From NCBI GenBank assembly GCA_016865505.2, contig AP025252.1:1550001-1614000 (forward strand): a stretch of 64,000 bases of DNA. The letters run 5' to 3'. Numbering within the stretch: the first letter of the stretch is position 1; the number at the start of each line of letters is the position of its first letter. Shown in pieces: positions 18,301 through 24,642 of this stretch. The notes beneath the pieces are model-generated. The model made no database searches. It saw nothing but the letters and a program-made list of their open reading frames with translations, and was not told the DNA's origin. The position numbers were made by a program, and so were the translations under genes. The stretch is from Bryobacterales bacterium F-183 (lineage in GTDB: Bacteria > Acidobacteriota > Terriglobia > Bryobacterales > Bryobacteraceae).

Positions 18301-18613
18301 CAACGGTCCCAAGACTCCAGACGAATGGTTCCGCAGATCCGCCTTCTCGCTGCCGGACGCTTTCACCTACGGCAACGCCGGCGCGTTCATTGTGGAAGGT
18401 GACGGCATCTTCACCGTAGATACTTCGCTCGCCAAGCGCTTCCGTTTCGCGGAACGTCACGCGGTCGAATTCCGTGGTGAGTTCTTCAACATGTTCAACA
18501 CCACCCGTCTGGGCGGCCCGAACACAACCCTGTCCAGCTCGGCCTTTGGACAGATCACCGGTACGAACCAGATCAATCGCCAGGTCCAGCTGGTCCTGCG
18601 CTATACGTTCTAG
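15326..18613 (+). CDS. Oar-like TonB-dependent outer-membrane receptor
   Basis: 1095 residues. Signal peptide with cleavage near A24 (TLHAQ). A carboxypeptidase-regulatory-like Ig fold (about 27-110: VVADSSGAA-type start, GAYRVPTLNPGTYEVTVSKSGF) precedes a plug domain with PVNGRNYTRLIMLMPG and VDGVDNNFM. A large 22-strand-type barrel follows and ends with aromatic LVLRYTF, the usual outer-membrane C-terminal signature. Acidobacteria carry dozens of these, thought to import oligosaccharides or peptides. The ligand is unknown here. AAAGGAAG precedes the ATG, and a strong terminator lies 36 bp after the stop. The neighbouring divergent FG-GAP/TPR pair may supply or process the ligand (inference). 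Confidence 0.92.
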   Translation: MSHRLRSFCTMAAMFSLAAWTLHAQTTTATIVGDVADSSGAALVDAKIIVRNVGTGLERDTTTDNSGAYRVPTLNPGTYEVTVSKSGFQTQNAKNIVLEVAQTVKLDFKLGVGQVSESVNVTAAAPVLQTQDASVGNTVTTFDVGRIPVNGRNYTRLIMLMPGSSDQGSSQSKGTAESGTQLISVNGQRRQDNSYTVDGVDNNFMMMNSPGLSPPMDSLQEFRVATNNSAEFGRSAGANVNMAIRSGTNELHGSVYEYFRNNVLDANEFFANRQGRGKVPFRQNQFGVSAGGPVWIPKLYNGQNKTFWFANYEGFRRRRGTTAISNTPPVAQRQGDFSGQSRQIFDPLTSQQTAAGIIRNQFPGNIIPASRIAPSIKLLVDTYMPLPVNNNLTQNLLNTESQANDRDALVMRFDHQMGSKDNLFVRYLYQRADLLSPNANVNFFSQSSFGGHNLGAGWNHLFSSSTVLEVKFGYNNPQNPGLSYGRKLTRTDFLTQAGITMFQPDVISNTVPPNFNAVGEWSVGGGGDITADKIWQGIANMSMIKGRHSIKFGANYSRRHFFTNTANPMNGDALFDTRLTNSANIANSGHSFATMLLGFPTEIRRGQGNTLTQGRINAPQFFIQDDWRVTSKLTLNVGLRYEFQNAPYEITDRLGNLTISRDPASGRYTGTLMWASTNPEVDPETGLRNQPAKQLGFGRALMQSDYNNFAPRIGIAYQMDSKTVIRTGYGLFYNSTFVQELQDLRKFWPFTIQQVFTPNTGATPDLRITDQGPSFSNTSAIGGWPQNPSNRTPYSQQWNFSIQRQVMNDMSFDIAYVGAGNRKQAGYTAINAARPGPGAVNPRRLVPEFSDLDGGANRFGSNYHSLQVGLKKRYSAGLLFNVNYTWGKILDDQSSLAEWKTQDPYNMRADYSRASIDIRHVFNASYVYDLPFGRGMKYGGNMHPFANAILGGWVIDGFVRAQTGRPFNVTSGSDRANVGRTYQRPNVSGDPNNGPKTPDEWFRRSAFSLPDAFTYGNAGAFIVEGDGIFTVDTSLAKRFRFAERHAVEFRGEFFNMFNTTRLGGPNTTLSSSAFGQITGTNQINRQVQLVLRYTF

Positions 18614-18648
18614 GTTCCCGCCGGAGTTAGGCAAACGCGGCAAACGAC

Positions 18649-18692
18649 AAGCCTTCCGCCCCTTTCACAAAAGGGGCGGGAGGCTTTCGTAT
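18649..18692 (+). terminator. Rho-independent-like terminator of the Oar-like receptor gene
   Basis: A stem of about 16 bp pairs AGCCTTCCGCCCCTTT with AAAGGGGCGGGAGGCT across a short CACA loop, with one G-U pair, followed by TTCGTATTTT. The stem is strong and the T-tract is interrupted. Confidence 0.75.
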
Positions 18693-18746
18693 TTTCCGAA
18701 CCTTTCACCGCCGCCGCGCGTATTCTTCTATGAGAGGACAACGAAA

Positions 18747-18968
18747 GTGTTTACCTTCCTGCTGTGGTGCCTGTTGCTGCTGCTCTGCTGGCCGCTCGCG
18801 CTCCTGGCCCTGGTCCTGTACCCGCTGGTCTGGCTCGTACTTCTGCCCTTCCGCATCGTCGGAATCGCCGTCGGCGGAGTCCTGCGTCTGGTCTGGGAAC
18901 TGGTCACGCTCCCCGTCACCATCATCCGTATGATGACCGGCGGCAACCGCACACGCACCGCCGCATAA
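18747..18968 (+). CDS. Small hydrophobic membrane protein
   Basis: 73 residues from GTG 18747, with GAGAGGA 8 bp upstream. Two hydrophobic helices (about 2-32 and 34-58) are extremely leucine- and valine-rich; the tail RMMTGGNRTRTAA is basic. The frame is open further upstream but runs through the terminator, so the GTG is preferred. No family is recognised. It is followed after 7 bp by another membrane protein, probably in one operon. Confidence 0.6.
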   Translation: MFTFLLWCLLLLLCWPLALLALVLYPLVWLVLLPFRIVGIAVGGVLRLVWELVTLPVTIIRMMTGGNRTRTAA

Positions 18969-18975
18969 CCCGCGC

Positions 18976-19422
18976 GTGCCGTACCCCACGCGCACCGTCG
19001 ACGTTCGTATCTCCCGCGGCTACTGGATCCGCCAGGGCGTCATGCTCGGCGTGTGCGCCCTGATTGCGTTACCTCTGCTCTTCCTCGGATCCAGGCGCCA
19101 ACCGGCACTCATCGCAGTCGCCGTCACGCCGCCTATCGCGTGGCTCGCCGTCTCGATCCACAGCTACCGTCGCGGACCCGCCCGCATCGGACCACAAGGC
19201 ATCACCCGTCGCGACCAGCGCCACTTCCCGTGGACCGAACTCGACACCCTGCAGGAGATCCAAGCTCCCAGCCGTACCGGCGGCACGCCGTACTTCAGCC
19301 ATTGGGTCATCCGCTTCCGTACCGGCGAGATCCCCATCTTTCCCGCCACCATCGACAACGTGCAGGATCTGCTCGCAGCCGTACGCGACGCCGAAGCCAC
19401 CATGCGCGACAGCCGAACATGA
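18976..19422 (+). CDS. Membrane protein with possible PH-like cytoplasmic domain
   Basis: 148 residues from GTG 18976. Two membrane helices (about 22-40 and 42-62) are followed by an 80-residue soluble domain with ITRRDQRHFPWTELDTL, SHWVIRFRTGEIPIFP and a final helix. The spacing of a Trp-containing 'W-E-L' strand after the helices resembles bacterial PH-type membrane proteins, but the match is weak. Function unknown. It is probably co-transcribed with the preceding 73-residue protein; the aldo/keto reductase gene follows after 45 bp with its own strong ribosome site. Confidence 0.65.
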   Translation: MPYPTRTVDVRISRGYWIRQGVMLGVCALIALPLLFLGSRRQPALIAVAVTPPIAWLAVSIHSYRRGPARIGPQGITRRDQRHFPWTELDTLQEIQAPSRTGGTPYFSHWVIRFRTGEIPIFPATIDNVQDLLAAVRDAEATMRDSRT

Positions 19423-19467
19423 TAGGATGCTGGTCAAACGAACACAACAAAGGAGACGAGCCACATA

Positions 19468-20364
19468 ATGACTCCCTGTTCTCGCAGAAAGCTACTCAAG
19501 GCTGGCTTTAGCGCCTCTGCGCTAGCCGCCTTCACCGGCCGTGTTCCGGTCTTCGGGCAAACCGCCAGCGGCGGCAAAGCCACCGATTGGGTCACCCTCG
19601 GCAAGTCCAACGTCAAGGTCACCCGCCTCGCCTTCGGCACAGGCACCATGAGCGGACGCGTCCAGCGCGAACTCGGCCAGCCCGAATTCACCAGGCTCGT
19701 ACGCTACGCCTACGACCGTGGCATTCGCTTCTTTGAAACCGCCGAAAGCTACGGCGAAATGCACAAGATGCTCGGAATCGCCCTCAAAGGTCTCCCGCGC
19801 GATTCCTATCGCCTCATGACCAAGATGACCACGCGTCCCGAGGTCGATCCACAGTCGAAGATCGACGAACTCCGCCGCCTCGCCCAAACCGAGTACTTCG
19901 ACGTCGCCCTGCTGCATTATCAGCACACGCCGACGTGGGTCTCTGACACCGCCAAGTGGCAGGACGGCGTATCGGAAGCCAAGCACAAACAGGCCATCAT
20001 CGGGAAAGGCGCATCGGTACACGGTCTCCCCGCGCTCCGTCAGATGCCCGGCAACAAGTGGTTAGAGGTCGCCATGATCCGCATGAACCACAAGGGCACC
20101 AAGATGGATCATGAAAACTACAACTCGCCCGACGCCGGCAACGTACCGGAAGTCGTAGGCCACACCAAGACGGTCCACACCCAGGGCATGGGTGTCATTA
20201 GCATGAAGCTCATCGGAGAAGGCGCCTTCACCAACCGGGAAGACCGCAAGGCCGCGATGAAGTTCGCCTTCCGCAACGCCGGCGTGGACTCCGTCACCGT
20301 AGGCTTCAAGAACACAGCCGAAATCGACGAAGCGATCGAGAACCTCAACCTCGCCTTCGCCTAA
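19468..20364 (+). CDS. Tat-exported aldo/keto reductase
   Basis: 298 residues. AAAGGAG precedes the ATG. The N-terminus has SRRKLLKAGFSASALAAF, a twin-arginine signal, so the enzyme acts outside the cytoplasm. The AKR barrel shows FFETAESYGEMHKMLG (Tyr of the tetrad), LMTKM with the catalytic lysine and VALLHYQH with the active-site histidine. The usual aspartate of the DTAxxYG motif is glutamate here (ETAESYG), a conservative but unusual change. Near the C-terminus, GVDSVTVGFKNTAEIDEAIEN fits the cofactor-binding end. Substrate unknown. Exported members of this family are frequent in Acidobacteriota and Planctomycetota. Confidence 0.88.
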   Translation: MTPCSRRKLLKAGFSASALAAFTGRVPVFGQTASGGKATDWVTLGKSNVKVTRLAFGTGTMSGRVQRELGQPEFTRLVRYAYDRGIRFFETAESYGEMHKMLGIALKGLPRDSYRLMTKMTTRPEVDPQSKIDELRRLAQTEYFDVALLHYQHTPTWVSDTAKWQDGVSEAKHKQAIIGKGASVHGLPALRQMPGNKWLEVAMIRMNHKGTKMDHENYNSPDAGNVPEVVGHTKTVHTQGMGVISMKLIGEGAFTNREDRKAAMKFAFRNAGVDSVTVGFKNTAEIDEAIENLNLAFA

Positions 20365-20370
20365 GCTATC

Positions 20371-22281
20371 GTGAAACGCCAAAGAGCCATCCGCGCCCTC
20401 TTACTGACTCTGGGCGCGGTGGCCCTTTCGTTCGGGCAGCTACGCGAGTTGGAAGAACTCCGCGCGGAAGCCTCCAAAGATCCAGCAGCCGCAGCGGAGA
20501 TCGCCGTCCGCCTCGATCAAAGCGTACAGCAGCGGCACATCCAGGCAATGAAGTCCTCCGCCAGCGCCTATCCGGCGGACCTTCTGCGCTGGCTCCCTCC
20601 TACGGTCGACCAATTCTGGATTTCCACAGAACCCTTCGCGCTTGACCCAGATGTCGCGCTAAGCGGCTTGGGCCAGCGACCCCTGGTTGCGTACGCGGCT
20701 GACCATCTTCTATCGATCGACCAGGGACGATTCGCCCGCCAATTTTACGGGCGGAAGCTGCAGTTGGTGGCCGGCGCTGTACATGGCGCTCGCGACCGGG
20801 CTTACTTCCACTACTTCGATACGACAATCGAGGTGTCCCAAGGCGAGTTCGAAGGAACCTGGGTAGCAGTGCCCAAGCCGAACCTGCTCGTAACCGCGAA
20901 CAGTGAGGCCTTCCTGCAGGACATTCTCAACCGAATGGAACACCGTGGTGAGACGCCCGCCCCAGCCGTCCGCCCGGAACTCCAGTACGCCGACCGTCAA
21001 GCGTCCCTTTGGGGATTTGGAAAAGGGGTCGCACTCTCCTTCGGCGAAACCTCCAAAGCCATCGACCTGTACTTCCTGCAGCCACCCTCGCCCCGCCAGC
21101 GCCGCTACGAACTCCGCGCCTTCACCCAGCAAACCGCTAAGCCGCTGCCAGAAGGTGTCACCCACATGTGGTCGGACATCGCACGCGGACCTGGCGCTCT
21201 CCAGATGGCAGTGCAGCTTGTGGGGCTTCCACTGCATCCGATGGCGCATCAATTCCTAAAGCCGTCGCTGCCTTCGAATCCCGGCGGCAATCCGGCCCCC
21301 CTCGACAATCTACTGCGTGAACTGGAACCGGCCATCCGCGCGCAGAACTGGCGACTCGCCTCCCAACTCACGCCAAAGCTGGCAACTGCTGTTTCCGCAG
21401 CCGCTGCAAAGGCCAACGGTAAGGAAACGGCGCAGTGGAACGAACGGATCCTCGCTTGGCTTCCCGGCGACGTGGAAACGGCTATGGCTTCGAGTGTCGC
21501 CTTTACGCTGGCGGAGTCCGCCAGCGCAGGCCTCACAATGAAGATCCTTCCCCTGCTCAACCTCGCCTCCGCCGAGAAGGGAGAATTAATCAAAGCCCTA
21601 CTTGGCCGTACGGTCATCGCAGCTTTCACCGCGCTACGCCCGCCGCAGCGGCCGCAAAAGGACAGCGTCCGGCCATCACTCGGCCTTCAGCCGTTTCGCG
21701 GCTGCGGCATCTATGTCTTCGCCCAACCGCTCTTGTCCGAAGGCCTCTTCCACCGCGTCGCCGAGGATTCTGTGGTTGGGCTCCCGGTGTGGACCGCCGA
21801 ACTAAAGGCTGAGGCGGGCAGCATACAATCCAGCTACGTCTCACTCCCCGCGCCGAACATACTCGCCGCCTGCAACGACCGCGATTTCCTCCACGACCTT
21901 CTCCTGCGAGCTACCACCGGCACAACACCGGAGCGCGTCGCACTGCCGGACTCGCTATCGCTTTGGAGGCACGTCGACAAAACTGCCTCCGTATGGGGCG
22001 TCAGCAAGTATGACAGCATGGCGCAGGCTTTGATCGCGGATGGCATGGTGAAGGCAACCGGAGCGACGGTGCAAATGCAAACCTCCAGCGCAAGGATCCG
22101 GATGTTTGCCACCGCCAACCCCTGGACTAAGATCACCGCCGCCCAACCATTCAAGGATGCCGCCAAGGTATCCGAGATTGCTCCAGGCGTTTGGGAACTT
22201 TCCATCGACGGCGATGCCAGCGCTCTCCAAATAATGCCACTGGTGGCTCTGGCAGCTCTTCAAGTGCCCATCTTTATATAG
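20371..22281 (+). CDS. Secreted protein of unknown function with internal duplication
   Basis: 636 residues from GTG 20371, with signal peptide MKRQRAIRALLLTLGAVALSFGQ. I recognise no family. Two similar units can be aligned by eye: about 85-250 and about 435-590. In each, a P-x-PN-(L/I)-L motif (VPKPNLLVTAN; LPAPNILAACN) precedes a helix with FLQDIL or FLHDLL, followed 20-40 residues later by ADRQASLWG or VDKTASVWG. The linker between them is helical. The gene starts 6 bp after the aldo/keto reductase stop and is probably co-transcribed with it. Confidence 0.7.
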   Translation: MKRQRAIRALLLTLGAVALSFGQLRELEELRAEASKDPAAAAEIAVRLDQSVQQRHIQAMKSSASAYPADLLRWLPPTVDQFWISTEPFALDPDVALSGLGQRPLVAYAADHLLSIDQGRFARQFYGRKLQLVAGAVHGARDRAYFHYFDTTIEVSQGEFEGTWVAVPKPNLLVTANSEAFLQDILNRMEHRGETPAPAVRPELQYADRQASLWGFGKGVALSFGETSKAIDLYFLQPPSPRQRRYELRAFTQQTAKPLPEGVTHMWSDIARGPGALQMAVQLVGLPLHPMAHQFLKPSLPSNPGGNPAPLDNLLRELEPAIRAQNWRLASQLTPKLATAVSAAAAKANGKETAQWNERILAWLPGDVETAMASSVAFTLAESASAGLTMKILPLLNLASAEKGELIKALLGRTVIAAFTALRPPQRPQKDSVRPSLGLQPFRGCGIYVFAQPLLSEGLFHRVAEDSVVGLPVWTAELKAEAGSIQSSYVSLPAPNILAACNDRDFLHDLLLRATTGTTPERVALPDSLSLWRHVDKTASVWGVSKYDSMAQALIADGMVKATGATVQMQTSSARIRMFATANPWTKITAAQPFKDAAKVSEIAPGVWELSIDGDASALQIMPLVALAALQVPIFI

Positions 22282-22287
22282 GATTTG

Positions 22288-22320
22288 GCCGCCTGTGCCC
22301 ATACCCCCGGTGCAGGCGGC
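22288..22320. terminator. Possible bidirectional terminator between convergent genes
   Basis: GCCGCCTG (22288-22295) and CAGGCGGC (22313-22320) are a perfect 8-bp inverted repeat with a 17-base loop. They lie in the 41-bp gap between the stops at 22281 (+) and 22323 (-). No T-tract follows on either strand. Confidence 0.4.
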
Positions 22321-22322
22321 TC

Positions 22323-22634
22323 CTACTCCTCAGGCTTTGCCACCCGCGCGAACACCTTCTCCCACGTGTGATGCTTGCCGGACGCTGCCCCGCGCCCACC
22401 CGCGAACTTTTGCTCCAGCACCTTTACCTCCGACATCTCACCTACTACGCCCCACCGCCAGTTCGGTAGCTTCTGGCTGCTCTCGCCGCCCACCTGGTAC
22501 CCGAACAACTTCACCTCGCCATTGTGGACCCCGTAATCATGCGGCTCCACCACCCGAACCTTGCCCTTGTACCGGAACTCGATCAACCGCTTCTCGGCAA
22601 TCGCTCGCCGCAACAACGCGTCGGTGCTTTCCAC
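22323..22634 (-). CDS. Small WYL-like domain protein
   Basis: 103 residues from a GTG at 22634, chosen because it lies 13 bp after the stop of the upstream gene; an ATG at 22697 would overlap that gene. The sequence resembles an isolated WYL domain: LLRRAIAEKRLIEFRYKGKVRVVEPHDYGV, then a strand with LFGYQVGG. WYL domains bind ligands such as nucleic acids or nucleotides and are usually fused to an HTH; none is present here. A WYL-type HTH regulator is encoded about 1 kb away in the opposite direction. The cause of the association is not evident. Confidence 0.6.
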   Translation of the reverse strand: MESTDALLRRAIAEKRLIEFRYKGKVRVVEPHDYGVHNGEVKLFGYQVGGESSQKLPNWRWGVVGEMSEVKVLEQKFAGGRGAASGKHHTWEKVFARVAKPEE

Positions 22635-22647
22635 CCCTTCAGCGTAC

Positions 22648-23619
22648 TCACCCGCCACATCGCGACAATGCTGCCACCGCGAACCCCGTCGCCGCATCCG
22701 TCATAAACCCCGCGGTAATTGACCCCGGCTCATGTACCCGGTTCATCGACACCGCCTTCCACGCCCCGGTACCCGCATCCTGGTTTCGCTCCAGCCACCC
22801 CAGTACCCGCTGCATCCGCGCATCCTTGCACCCCACGCCAGCCTCCAGCGCCGCGTACGCCACCCAAGCGGTAGCATACGCATTCGACCCCCGATCCGCA
22901 GGCGCATCCTTCCGCTCCATCCAGGGCCCCAACGCCTCCGTCCGGAACCCGCCATCCGCCTCCTGTACACCCCACAACTCCTGCAGGACCCGCACTCTCT
23001 CAGCACCAGGCCAATCCCCCAGCGCCACCCAAGCCAACCGGTTATGCAACGGCTGATCCTTCGCTTTCGCCTTCAGATAACCCCGCAGCGCCGCCACCCG
23101 ATCCCCAGGCAGATTCGCGTACCCCCGCAACGCCTGCTGCGCCAATGCCGCCCCAAAGTAATTGGCCGTCGGGGAATCCCAAGGTTCCAGCCCGGCAAGC
23201 ACCCAGGTCCACGAACCTTTCTCCGCCCCATCGGCGATCTGCAACTCCCACAACCGACGCAGCGCCGCCTTCCCGGCCTCACCCCCGCGATCCTTGCGCA
23301 ACGACAACGCCCACACATTCAGGACAGCCTCCGCCCCCGCGTCGAACCCCATCGCCATCGCCGGCTTCGCCTCCATCCGCTGCACTGTCGCACGCACCAG
23401 CGGCTCTCCATCCACCGCCGCCCCCATCGCCTTCCGCGCCAGTAAATACGGCACCCCCGTGTGACACGACAGGCAGGACCCCGCCTTATTCTGCGCGGGC
23501 TTCCACGCCGTCCATTCCGCCTGCCGCTGTTCCAGAAACCGCAGCGCCTGCGCGCGATCCCACCCGTACACAGCACTCGCCGGCACCAGCATCACCAACA
23601 ACAAAATGCGAAGAACCAT
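22648..23619 (-). CDS. Exported CxxCH protein with alpha/alpha-toroid (prenyltransferase/cyclase-like) fold
   Basis: 323 residues with a signal peptide (MVLRILLLVMLVPASAVYG). C49-L-S-C52-H53 is a c-type haem attachment motif. The rest consists of repeats typical of the squalene-hopene cyclase/prenyltransferase toroid: helices ending in phrases such as WELQIADGAEKGSW, VQEADGGFRTEALG and LERNQDAGTGAW. The catalytic DxDD motif of cyclases is not seen, so a cyclase activity is not claimed. One haem motif in the N-terminal segment plus a toroid suggests an exported electron-transfer or binding protein (inference). It forms an operon with the small WYL protein and is divergent from the regulator at 23664. 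Confidence 0.7.
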   Translation of the reverse strand: MVLRILLLVMLVPASAVYGWDRAQALRFLEQRQAEWTAWKPAQNKAGSCLSCHTGVPYLLARKAMGAAVDGEPLVRATVQRMEAKPAMAMGFDAGAEAVLNVWALSLRKDRGGEAGKAALRRLWELQIADGAEKGSWTWVLAGLEPWDSPTANYFGAALAQQALRGYANLPGDRVAALRGYLKAKAKDQPLHNRLAWVALGDWPGAERVRVLQELWGVQEADGGFRTEALGPWMERKDAPADRGSNAYATAWVAYAALEAGVGCKDARMQRVLGWLERNQDAGTGAWKAVSMNRVHEPGSITAGFMTDAATGFAVAALSRCGG

Positions 23620-23637
23620 GCTGCATGCTACTGCCCA

Positions 23638-23660
23638 ATTAGGGCGACATACGTCCTAAT
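23638..23660. promoter_or_regulatory. Inverted repeat operator upstream of the WYL regulator
   Basis: ATTAGG (23638-23643) and CCTAAT (23655-23660) are perfect reverse complements; pairing extends to 9-bp arms with one mismatch. The site fills half of the 44-bp gap between divergent start codons and ends 3 bp before the TTG start. It is a likely binding site for the regulator itself. Confidence 0.6.
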
Positions 23661-23663
23661 CCC

Positions 23664-24614
23664 TTGGCGCCGTCTCCGCTCACTCGCGTACTCGCGGTCC
23701 TCGAACTCCTCCAGTCCCATGGCCGCATCACCGGACGCGAACTCTCCGCCCGCCTCGACGTCGACATCCGCACCGTCCGCCGCTACATCGCCGTACTCGA
23801 AGAGATCGGCATCCCCATCACCGCCGAACGTGGACCCGAAGGCGGCTACGAATTGATCGCCGGCTACAAGATCCCGCCGCTCATGTTCTCGTATGCCGAA
23901 GCCGTCGCCATCTCCCTTGGCCTCGCCGCCGTACGCGGCATGTCGCTCACCGGCGACGCCTTGGCCATTGACTCGGCCCAAGTCAAACTCGAACGCGTCA
24001 TGCCCCTCAACGTACGTCGCCGCATGCGCTCCCTGCGCGACGCCGTATCGTTCTCGCAACTCCACGCCGCCGCCACCGCCGATAGCGCCATCCTCGCCAC
24101 CCTCAGCGCCGCCATCCAAAGCGAACACGGCGTCCGCCTGCACTACCGCGACCTCGCGGGCGCCACCACTCAGCGCGACTTCGACCCCTACGGTATCGCC
24201 TTCGTACACGGCCGCTGGTACACCGCCGGACACTGCCACACCCGCAACGGCCTCCGTACCTTCCGTCTCGATCGCATCACCCAGGTGGACGCGCAGTCCA
24301 CGCGCTACTTTGAACGCCCCACCGGTTTTGACGCGGTCTCGCACGTCGAACACAGCCTCGCGATGCTGCCCCGCCTGCACACCGTGGAAGTCACCCTCCA
24401 CACCACATTCGAAACCGCCCGAGCCGCCATCGCTCCAGCCATTGGCACGCTAAACACCCTTAGCCCCCAACAGGTCCAGCTACAAACCCAGGTCGACGAC
24501 CTCGACTGGATGGCCCGCGAACTCGCCCGCCTTCCATTCCCCTTCGACATCGTCGCCCCGCCCGACCTCAAAACCGCCCTGCACGACCTCGCACAGCGCC
24601 TTCTCCGTCTCTAA
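23664..24614 (+). CDS. HTH/WYL-domain transcriptional regulator
   Basis: 316 residues from TTG 23664. An N-terminal HTH (about 4-60: TRVLAVLELLQSHGRITGRELSARLDVDIRTVRRYIAVLEE) is followed by GIPITAERGPEGGYEL and PLMFSYAEAVAISLGL, the standard arrangement of DeoR-like WYL regulators. The WYL domain follows, with HYRDLAGATTQRDFDPYGIAFVHGRWYTAGH, and a C-terminal WCX region ending LLRL. The start lies only 4 bp after the inverted repeat, so the transcript may be leaderless. The divergent CxxCH protein/WYL pair is the likely target. Confidence 0.9.
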   Translation: MAPSPLTRVLAVLELLQSHGRITGRELSARLDVDIRTVRRYIAVLEEIGIPITAERGPEGGYELIAGYKIPPLMFSYAEAVAISLGLAAVRGMSLTGDALAIDSAQVKLERVMPLNVRRRMRSLRDAVSFSQLHAAATADSAILATLSAAIQSEHGVRLHYRDLAGATTQRDFDPYGIAFVHGRWYTAGHCHTRNGLRTFRLDRITQVDAQSTRYFERPTGFDAVSHVEHSLAMLPRLHTVEVTLHTTFETARAAIAPAIGTLNTLSPQQVQLQTQVDDLDWMARELARLPFPFDIVAPPDLKTALHDLAQRLLRL

Positions 24615-24642
24615 CGCAGCATTGCCGAGTACACTGGCATTC

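Noticed and set aside
15641-18643. Long minus-strand open frames (454 and 518 codons) opposite the Oar-like receptor
   Set aside because: Their composition (Val/Ala/Gly/Asp-rich, no motifs) is that of antisense reading of C-ending codons, and the receptor is unmistakable.
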